From Lytechinus variegatus (taxonomy: Eukaryota; Echinodermata; Echinoidea; Temnopleuroida; Toxopneustidae), in the NCBI RefSeq assembly GCF_018143015.1, contig NC_054747.1:34253733-34317732 (forward strand): DNA of 64,000 nucleotides. Direction: 5' to 3'. Positions within the stretch are counted from its first letter, which is position 1, and each line of letters begins with the position of its first letter. The position numbers and the translations under genes were made by a program. Below, one piece after another: positions 54,991-64,000 of the stretch. Below the pieces are notes generated by a model, which did not search any database, had not been told where the DNA came from, and saw nothing but the letters and a program-made list of their open reading frames with translations.

Positions 54991-56010
54991 GCCAAATTCA
55001 TGTCCAACCGCATCATGCTTTAAGTTAGATGCTCATCTTGTTCATGATTATCAAAAGTGCTTAAAAAGTCCCAACTTTAGGTCAGAATATCAACAATGTT
55101 CATCTCGCTCTTCGCGCTCGTATCAATTGATTAGTAAGGTGACGATCCTGTTCGTGGTTAGATAAAGTTCTTAGAATGTCCCACTTTGGGTCGAAAGATA
55201 AAACATTTTAAGCTCGTGCTTTGCGCTCGCAATCTTTTTTTTTAGATACCTATTCTGTTGCCTAGAATGAAAAAAAAAACACAAAATAGGTCAGAATATC
55301 AAAAATTTTCATGATTACAGAAAGTGCTTAGGATGTCAAAATTTTAAGGCAGAATCTATAACTTTTTTCAGCTCGCGCTTCGCGCTCTCATCAATTGCTA
55401 AGTTAGATGACCATCCTGTTCATGATTACGCTTAGAATGTCAAAATTTTAGGTAAAAATATAATTGTTTCAGCTGGCGCTTCGCGCTCGCACAATCTTTT
55501 AAATTTATAACAATCCTGTTCATGGTTACAAAAATGCTTACAATGTCCAGTTTTTGGTCGGATTATTAAAAAAAATTATCAGTCGTGCTTCGCGCTCGCA
55601 TAAAATGTTGAGATAGATAATGTGACGATCCTGTTCATGATTGGATAAAGTGCTTAGAATGTCCAGCTTTGGGTCGGAATATCAAAAATTTCAAGTTCGC
55701 GCTTTGCGCTCGCATAAAACGTTTTGTTAGATACATATCCTGTTGCTTAGAATGCCAAAATTTTAGATCAGAATATCAAAATTATCAGCTCGCGCTTTGC
55801 GCTCGCATCAATTATTTAGATAAATACCCACCCTGTTCATAGTTACAAAAAGTGCTTAAAATGTCAAATTTTGGGTCGGAATAGAAAAATTTTAAGCTCG
55901 CGCTTTGCGCTCGCATAAAATGATTTGTCAAAATATTGCCTAGAATGTCCAGATTTTAGATCAGAATATCAAAAATTTTCAGCTCGCGTTTCGTGTTTGC
56001 ATCAATATTG
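54768..56010. repeat. Tandem-like array around AGCTCGCGCTTCGCGCTCGC
   Basis: Eleven diverged units at spacings of mostly 90-115 bp (one 160, one 240). Each has the core AGCTCGCGCTT(C/T)GCGCTCGCA, then ATCAATT/AAAATG, GATA.CTGTTCATG-type words, AAAGTGCTTAGAATGTC and AAAATTTTAGGTCAGAATATCAAAA. The core is itself a GCGCTT/AAGCGC near-palindrome. All units face one way. No coding frame. Confidence 0.78.
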
Positions 56011-57800
56011 TTTAGATCTCCGTATACCCATTATGTTCACGTTTGCAAAAAGTGCTTATATAGAATGTCCGATCGGGAAACATATAGATGAAAATATCCC
56101 CCCTATTGGTTAAAGCTGGACCCGCCCCTGGTAAAGAAATTACAGCTCGATCCCGCTCACATAATTTCAGTAGGGCCTACTATTCTGATGAGAAGTTAAA
56201 CTAAATTGAAACCCCAAAGTGCTTAAAATTATATGCTTTCGCATTTATTCTTTTTCAAAAAGTTGTATTACAACGTATTCATGGATGTCTATTTCATGAT
56301 TACAAGAGTGGCATTCGATTGTCTTTTCTCACGTGATTATGAAATAAGATACGCAATGCCTTTGCAGGGGGGGGGGGGGGGTGCATTTTCCGAAAAGTTC
56401 ACAGGGGCGCCAAAATTAGGTCGGGTCCCCGGTGTGCAAACAGGATACGCGCCTGTAATGTCCCCTCAGTGTTCAGGTTAAATAGCCCTCTTTTTAAATT
56501 TTATTTTATAATACAGTCATATTTTGATAGGGGAGCTCAAGGTGGCCCGATTCTTTCTCAATTGAATAACGGAGGGGGGGGGCCTCTATATTGCATATTC
56601 TTTCTCATTTCCCCCCTTCCTCCAATTGTTTTTACACCATAAAAAAGCATAGGAAGCGGTCGCCAATTACCTCTTTTTTTTCTACTCTCAGTAGCACCGC
56701 CCCTGTATCACATCCTTAAACTCCTATATTCTCGCGCGCTTGCATGGAACCAGTGCATGGTGATACCGGTATTTTTAAACGGGGGGGGGGGTGGGGTAGG
56801 TGGAGGAAAAATTGATGGGGTAAGGGCGAATTATTGCTTTATTTTTTAAAATAAAAATATCGGGGGGGGGAGCAAATGCTTCCATACCATGGTGCCGACA
56901 CTGACTGGAAAACGCAATGGCAGAAGAAATCACAAGAAGGGGGGGGGGGGGGTATAGTTTTACTGAAATTAAATACTCTTTGCCTTGATATAATTTTACT
57001 GAATCTCTTTCATGTCTACGAGGCTGTAATTAAATCATGTTTTACTTTTGTTTGCTAGAAAATAAAAGAAATGTATATGTTATAAATTGTCCCGAAACAA
57101 GTATCACTGTCTCATAAATCAACCTTCTTGAATGTGTTAATTAGTTGTGTATTAATTTGTCATCTCTCAGAATTCCCGCGCATTTCCAAATAATAATCCA
57201 TTACAATTAGCTGCGCTTGGTATAATACAAGTATCGAAACTGTAAACATAATATCATTTGCAACAGTCCACCCACTTTGAAGTACATAGAATTTGGTGGG
57301 TTGGTCGACTAGGTCTGGGTGTATATACATGTTGTTTTGTTTGCCTCTCTTGTACAACGGCGTTGGGCAAAAGTGAAACCGAAAGTATATTGGCGGGAAA
57401 AAATTCCTATCGTTACTTCTCTTGCGGTTGATGAAGTACATTTTATCTGTAGTCGCTTTCTATCTTGGAGATATATAAATATTTCCTCAGCTGCAGCATT
57501 TCCTTAACAGTGTTGAGCTCGAATGACAACGCTCATCGTATTATTAATCTATATATAATTATAAACAAATCTCATAACTAAAGAACTGAACTGAAAGCTG
57601 AAAGTTTCAATGAAGTTCATTCCTGGGGGAGTTATGATTTTGCAGGTCCCCGGCAATGCAATTATACTATACATGTGTATATTCATACCCTGAATGATTT
57701 GTTTTTTAGTTTGATTTTAGTTTGAAATGTAAACATCTTATATACACTTTGCTGAGACAAAACGCTTGATATCTACTTCTCAGGTATATCACATGTTAAG
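56011..57800. other. Spacer with G-tracts
   Basis: Runs of 9-14 G on the plus strand at 56367, 56573, 56781, 56863 and 56938. No gene recognised; open frames over the G-runs (Gly-rich) are artefacts. Confidence 0.5.
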
Positions 57801-57811
57801 AAGAAGGACAT

Positions 57812-57930
57812 ATATATAATAATAATAATGATAATAATAATAATAACAACGATATTAATAGGCATTTATATAGCGCCATCTATCTAGAAATATTCTATTC
57901 CGAGGCGCATGTCATTATTATTATTACCCC
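57812..57930. repeat. AAT/ATT microsatellite with SINE-tail-like core
   Basis: (AAT)n, then GGCATTTATATAGCGCCATC, TATCTAGAAATATTCTATTC, CGAGGCGC and (ATT)n. The words GGCATTTATACAGCACCATC and TATCTAGG recur at 61134-61160 in the POLR2H intron. Confidence 0.5.
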
Positions 57931-58915
57931 GGCTTTAGCTCGAGCTGCCTATCAGTATCTCTTTATTTTATACTATACCACTGTTATACACCAGGGTTAT
58001 GATATAGTGAGTAGGCATAAAGAGCTTGACACCATTAGTATTCTTTTTCATTGTTCAAACCTTTTTAATTTACGATTTGAATTTCATTGATTAAAGATAT
58101 ACTTCATTAATCAACTATTTATTGCACGGGAACCTGTATTGTGCCGATGGGGCGGGGTGTCTTTGCACCCCCAAACGCTTCCCGATCAACTTAGAATTAA
58201 AAGAATGGAAAAGATCCAAAAATATTTGGAATATCTGCTAAATAATTCGTTGGAAACTGAACATGTAACACACAGAGGCAATTTGGCGGGGGGGGGGGGG
58301 GTAATCTATTTTGTTGTCTGCTGTGTCTATTTTTTTTTTTGGGGGGGGGTAGAAATCATAGGTTAAGGAAAACTCGTTCGCTCGCTTGTACATCGACAGT
58401 ACCCATTTTTACTTTCAGAATCTAAAACTGATTGGGGAGGTGACCTTTGCTGTCCCATCCCATGACATACAATACTATGCCCGGATGTAATGACCCAAAC
58501 GATTATGCAACTTAATATTTTGAGTGTACATTTCAATTATAACGTTGTCATAGATTTATAATCATCATTCCAATGATAAGCTGTATTCGTGGAGTTTTTT
58601 TTTTTTCAGGTTCCAAAACCATGTTTTACATTATTGGAGGGGTTAAAGGAATGTTCGAAATTTCATTTTGTATGAGAAAATTATTTTTTTTCTCCTCTTC
58701 ATCTTTTGTATTTTAAATTATAGTAGAATGGATCCAGCTTGTTTTACACAATGGAAAATATTCCAATTTCTATGTATTTCAATTCTACATGCACCCGAGT
58801 CAAGTTTGTTTTAAATAATTGGACATGAATAGTACCAACTCATCGGCGACCATCCTCATTGTAACCACTTCAATCAGTCAGACCAAGTGAAATCTACTTG
58901 GTCAGGCAGTCACCA
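57931..58915. other. Spacer
   Basis: 13-G and 9-G runs at 58287 and 58341. Nothing else recognised. Confidence 0.4.
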
Positions 58916-58919
58916 CCAC

Positions 58920-58929
58920 CACTACCCCT

Positions 58930-58981
<52 letters not shown>

Positions 58982-59425
58982 ACATCATCATCATCATCAT
59001 CGTCATCTTCATCATTGATCATCATCATCACCATTATCATAATTGACACCCAAAGTCTAAACAATCATTTCATCACTACCCTAATTGGCATTCACACTTC
59101 TTTACCAGAATGATATCCAACATATCACAATCAGTAAATTCATTACTAGCACTATCATCATCTAATTCCCTGCACCTTTATCTCTAATCACTGCGATTGT
59201 CACCCTCATGAGCATCATCGCCATTCATCATCTTTATACCAACCCCCCATATCATTTCATCATCACCATCATTATAACTATTAACATCATCACATCATCA
59301 CCACCACCAGCGTCACCACCACCACCAATACTAAAATCATCATCACCACCATCACCATCACCACCACTACTAAAATCATCATCATCATCAACACCAAAAT
59401 TATCATCATCATCCCATTCCATTCA
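58920..59425. repeat. (CAT)n trinucleotide repeats
   Basis: Near-pure CAT at 58931-59035 and interrupted CAT/CAC at 59245-59420. Ser-, His- and Pro-rich frames are artefacts. Confidence 0.9.
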
Positions 59426-59490
59426 TTTATTTTTCTTAAACTTTAATATCACTAAACAAAGAATAACAATATTGTATTTTCTCAATAATT

Positions 59491-60963
59491 TTTATTTAAA
59501 AATGGAAACATTAGGACAACACATGTGTCCATTTTTTAATACATAATATATATACAAATAGTTATATACAAGATCAGTAATCAATTGGTTGACACTTATT
59601 TCCATGGTTCATGTACTTGGAAATGATCAACAAACGGTTTCAGGACAGTAAATAATTGTACAATTTGGGAAAATCAGAATAGGTTTGTTGACAGAAGTGG
59701 AATATATATGTTTAGTTCTATTATGTTTATTTATAACAAATATCACATTTTTTTTTTCATGATGCACACTATGAACAAAATGAAAGATGATTTGAACCAA
59801 ACATGAAATTGTAATTTATTTTCTAAATATTTCACACCAAAACTAATTATTTCCAAAAAGATTAAGATCTGCTGCTAGAAAATGCAATGATTATCACAAC
59901 ATGACATTGGAGATCAAATTCCCTGATATTCTTAAATGCATTAACTATATCAGATATTCATTTCTGGTATGCAAACAGGCAAATACTTGAACAAAAAATT
60001 AATTTGGTGGGAAATAGTTTTGAAATTAAAAGAGGGATTCATTGAATTTTCTCCACCAGTGATACATTCCCATGACCAGACTTTTTTTTTGTTCCAGGGC
60101 GTCAGGTATTCTATTATCATATTTCTTCTATTATTTTGGAGGAAAATGAGGTATTTGAACCATGACAACACACAAACAAGTATTTCCCTAGTCTTTAGCT
60201 CCAGACCCCCTGTCATTACATGTGGCATCTGGAACAACAATTACTTTTGTAGGTGTCAATTTATTACAGGTAACACGTCTGAACAATGTTCAGTTTCAAA
60301 TTCTGTTTTCATTTCATCTTCATGGGCTGACATGCAACACAGGTTACACAGTTTACAAAAATATAATTTAAATTCTCAACAAAGAAGTAGTATATTAAAA
60401 ACTTATTGAAACCTAATCCTTGGCCTTTTTTCCTTCCATATGCAATTTTAACATTAAGGTAAAATCTTAAAGGGTCATGACTTATGAGGATTTCCTTTAT
60501 TTTTAACTTTCATTGGCTGCTTGTTACTTTCTTTCCCTTTCGGAAGGGGAACCCCCCATCTTTAAATCCTTACATAATTATCAAAATAACACAATTATTC
60601 TAGTAAGTTCAGAAAGTAAGTAGAATCTGTGTTCTGTTAAAATAGGATAAAATTATAAAACAGTATAAGACCTTTACCAAATTTAAAGCTAATGAGATCA
60701 AGAAATCTCTGTGGAAGTGTTGATTAGTCTTTCTTTTCATGGGTCAACCCCTCAAATTACACCCTTTTATTGACCCCTCCCAAACTTCAAGATACACCAA
60801 GTGATTTCAAGTTCCGTGTTGGTTTTGGTGTTATATGGACAAATCAGTTTGCCTTTATTGATGTAAAGATCAGCCAAACACCAACACCAATGGGTTAACA
60901 CCAAAGGGTCTTCACCAAACGTCTATACACCTCGTCAACTATTGTCTTGAAATGCAAATCCCC
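59491..60963 (-). other. Probable 3' UTR of POLR2H
   Basis: Downstream of the POLR2H stop on the minus strand there is no repeat family or gene for about 1.5 kb, and an AATAAA (complement TTTATT, 59491-59496) could end the transcript. The extent is inferred; a nearer signal could be used. Confidence 0.35.
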
Positions 60964-61081
60964 TTAGAAGGCTAGTTTCTTAATGAGTAGGTAGACTTGC
61001 TGGTTGAGTTCTACTCCATGTAAGTTATTAGCATCGCCTTGTAACCTCATCAAGAGACCTCCATAGGACATATAGGCAGAC
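60964..61081 (-). CDS. POLR2H: POLR2H (RPB8/RPABC3), last coding exon
   Basis: The minus strand reads, after a TCTCCGTCTACAG acceptor, one phase base and then [38 protein letters not shown] and TAA (60966-60964). Human RPB8 ends [20 protein letters not shown]...VYLLMKKLAF, so the match is near-perfect over 38 residues. RPB8 is a 150-aa OB-fold subunit common to RNA polymerases I, II and III. The acceptor phase fits a preceding Leu codon (xxG), as in the family (TRLSAY). I find none of the remaining about 110 residues between 61082 and the right edge, so the last intron is at least 2.9 kb. Confidence 0.93.
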
Positions 61082-64000
61082 CTGTAGACGGAGACAGAGA
61101 GAAAGAGGAAAAAAGAAGAAGATTAATAATAATAGGCATTTATACAGCACCATCTATCTAGGAAAACAAGAAAAAGAAATGAGAGAATTTGGACGAGTGT
61201 CAACGTGCCAATAACGAATACTGTTATAAAAGATATGACTTCAGCTTTATCTACATGTAATCATCAAATAACTGTTTAAACCTGTCTGGAATATGATATA
61301 AAATGCATGAATGTATATCACTTGCTTTTACAAGATATTGAAAACTAAATTCAACTTTCAGAACATAATGACCTACACATACAATTTCCTGATTAGACCA
61401 TACAGGACCTCCCTATTCTACTAATGGGTTTAATGGACACCAGCCATCCTATACAGAATTATTTTTGTTGTGTTATTGTTGTTGTACATTCAATGCTTGT
61501 ACAACAAACAAAATATGTAGTAAGCCCCAAATATGATGTAAGAATCTGCCCCTTTGCTATTTGCTTCAACTCGAACTAGAATAGATGCTGTCATATACTG
61601 GCACAGGGTTAAAGTTCAAAGAATTCTTGGAAATCAATAACTTCTGCTTCTGAGAAAGAGCAGAACGCCAGATTTTGAGGTCAAATAGGGTCATGTGAGA
61701 ATAGGACTGAATAATTTCTCTTGTAAAAAGGGGCAGTACTGTGACTCGTCTTAACTCTCAAGTAGGGGAGAGAAACATTGATCAATGTAACAAACTAAAG
61801 TTACTTTTCCATGCTGCTTTAACTCTATTCTCCTTTTCATGATTCATCCAAATGTCACTTACATGTATTAATAGAAATTATTTTGGTAGACCTATATATT
61901 GGAATCCACCATGCCATCCATCTCATCATTAGATGCCATACTAACCCCTATACAATATATCATATTACATGCATTTATTAGCATTCCCAACTTAAAAAAC
62001 ACGTCCCCAAGCCATAGCTGGAGCAAAATAAAAGAGGATTTGAATCGGTGCTGCTAGTAGTATCATACTTTCCAATTAGCAGCATCCCCATATTAATCCA
62101 CTATCATATGGGATGAGATGTTGACCACCCCTCCCCCTTTACATACAACCCATTCATCCTGATCTCATCCTACAGTCATTGCTAGTGCAAATAAATGTTT
62201 TGAGTGATGCAGTCTGTATCATTCAAACTGTGCAATAACTAGTAATACCCCCCATTTTAATCCCCCACCGTCCCATCCCAATGGATAAGATATCCTATAT
62301 CGTCTTTTCCTCCCTATTTATCCCCATCTCATCCTAAAGTCATCGTTGGAGCAAATAGATGATTTGGAGTGACGCAGTCTGTATCATTCAATCTGTCCAA
62401 TAATTAGTAATACCCCATTTTAATCCACTACCACCCCATCCCAATGGATTAGATAATATCCGTCTCTTCTTCCTCCTCCCTATTTATCCCCATCTCATCC
62501 TAAAGTCATCGTTGGAGCAAATAGATGATTTGGAGTGATGCAGACCCAGTCATCTTCGGTGACTAATGCATGCCACCTTCTACAAATTATTTCTCTCCTA
62601 ATTTAGCCTCTGTGCCATGGACTCCACTCACTCACACACAGATTTATCACTATTATAATGTATGACTCAACATGACAGAGGCACATCCGATCAGTAAAAG
62701 ACCTTAAGTTGAGATGAAAATATAAATAGGATGAAGGAATAGGTAGGATGAAGAATTATAAAGCTTGAAGGAGGCCATGATGGTGGAAGTCGCTAAGCCA
62801 TACACACTATTGGAGCAAGGATTATAATCCCATATTTCGACATAAAAATGAAGTTGCAATGAGGTCAAATCAAAAGACGACAATGAGAGAACAGGAGGAT
62901 ACTAACAAACATTATAAAGATTATTTTGGGGGTGAAGTGGGGGTAAAGGAGTGATACAGGAATAATAGGTACAAGGGGCGAGTGGAAGATATTCATATGG
63001 GTAATGAACGTTTCTGAGAAGGGGGCACAGGCTGGAGCAAGGAGGGTGATGATCGGGAAAGGGGTGAGGAATAAAATGGAAGAGGGGTGCAGGTGCAGTA
63101 ACGCCATTGGGAGAGGGGAAGGATAACTATCTAAAGACAGATTGCCATACTTAAGAAGTATGGTGGAAGTTAAAAAAGACACGCACACACAAAAAAAAAC
63201 AAATGACAAAAAAAAACAAGGAGTGAAAGAGATAATGGAAACATGGATGGTGGACCCTATGGGAAGTAGCTATGGATACCAGTAGGCAAATAAGCACGGA
63301 GTTATTGTATGAGATAATTTCGTGATACAAGTGATTAGGGTTTTTTTTTCATTTAGAAGGGGGGGGGATTGTCTCAGGTTGGGGTTCACAAGTCATGAAT
63401 GCTTTATGCAAGGCTCAACATTAGCAGTGGCCCGTTATTAGTGTGGACTGTGGAGCCTTGCTTTATGTAAAGAAGATGGACGCCAAGGACAAGATTGTAT
63501 CCTGTAAACTAGATAGGAAAAGTGGGTGGATGAAACCTGATGAATGAGAGCGAGAACGAGATGGTTAAAACAGACCATGCAGTGGGATGGGTGGGTCATA
63601 GTCGAATGAAGGAAATAGAGAGACACCAAAACCCAATGATGCCATCAAGAATGACCTCCATCTCTCTCTCTCTCCCCCGCTCTTTCTACAGATATCTTTT
63701 ATCTCCAGCAAGACCAGCATCACTTTGCATTTCACCTTCACTTTCATTCTCTCCTTATTCTTCCTCAATCATATTTCTCTACAATTAGGCCTAGATCCTC
63801 CTTATTTTATAGCTACCTGCTTTTCTCTCAAACATCACACTACAATCATGTGCTACAGGTAACCCCCCCTCCATTTTTATTAACTACCCTCACATCACCT
63901 CTATCACAAGAGAAGCATTTTTGGCTAAAAATGATAGAAAAATTAGGTGAAGATCAGTATGAGTATAAAAACATTAACATCAAATAACCTAAAAATATTA
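61082..64000 (-). other. Last intron of POLR2H (to window edge)
   Basis: Begins on the gene's strand with the pyrimidine tract of the acceptor. It holds a SINE-tail fragment (61125-61165), a 165-bp tandem repeat (62157-62551), purine-rich DNA (62840-63250) and AT-rich sequence. No RPB8 words such as DQFEYVMYGKVYRIEGD were found on the minus strand. Confidence 0.55.
62157..62551. repeat. 165-bp tandem repeat, about 2.4 copies
   Basis: CATCTCATCCTAAAGTCATC and the following GGAGCAAATAGATGATTTGG, GTCTGTATCATTCAA and TAGTAATACCCCATTTTAAT recur with periods of 164 and 166 bp (starts near 62164, 62328, 62494). A degenerate further copy may lie at 61980-62150 (GTCCCCAAGCCATAGCTGGAGCAAA). Confidence 0.8.

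Noticed and set aside
54768-56010. CRISPR-like array
   Set aside because: Eukaryotic context; unit spacing is irregular, the 'spacers' are themselves diverged copies of each other, and there are no cas genes.

Overview
The window is animal nuclear DNA: AT-rich, with genes split by large introns bounded by GT/AG sites and many short repeats. Frequent TACATGTA-type words, three copies of a tRNA-derived SINE of a type I associate with sea urchins, and a single-copy gene set (CCDC15-, TMEM192-, POLR2H- and Nanos-like) point to an echinoderm, most likely a sea urchin. No database search was possible. Gene names rest on recalled family sequence and on exon phases that close exactly.

Layout. (1) 490-550, minus: first coding exon of a gene leaving the window on the left, TTC12-like at best. 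It stands head to head with (2) a CCDC15-like gene, plus strand, 1114-14464, eight coding exons, 518 residues. Its introns hold a hAT-like element with a 1 kb purine tract, an antisense Nanos zinc-finger fragment, a nested pair of terminal-inverted-repeat elements, MITEs and a SINE. (3) 14465-22016: gene-poor spacer with a Tc1-like element split by a piggyBac-like element. (4) TMEM192, minus strand, 30265-22017, six coding exons, 280 residues. Its introns hold a broken Harbinger transposase, a LINE tail, a second piggyBac-like element and a tandem partial duplication of its own fifth exon. (5) 31079-37916: a Ty3/gypsy LTR retrotransposon with LTRs that read as identical, set inside a (TA)n microsatellite. 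(6) 37917-41430: repeats. (7) An unrecognised gene, plus strand, 41516-52220, six coding exons, 180 residues, whose 6.3 kb first intron holds an unusual array of ATCACGGACGGACA motifs in alternating orientation. (8) 53000-59500: SINE, purine-rich and G-tract DNA, and an array of units around the core AGCTCGCGCTTCGCGCTCGC. (9) The last exon of POLR2H (RPB8), minus strand, 61081-60964, with its probable 3' UTR below it and a large intron running to the right edge.

The genes form no operon or pathway. CCDC15 and TTC12, if both are right, are cilia or centriole genes sharing a divergent promoter. TMEM192 is a lysosomal membrane protein, and a TCACATGA M-box/CLEAR-like site lies about 120 bp upstream of its start codon. 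Most of the window's sequence interest lies in the non-autonomous transposons, several of them nested, and in three repeat arrays I cannot assign to a known family.
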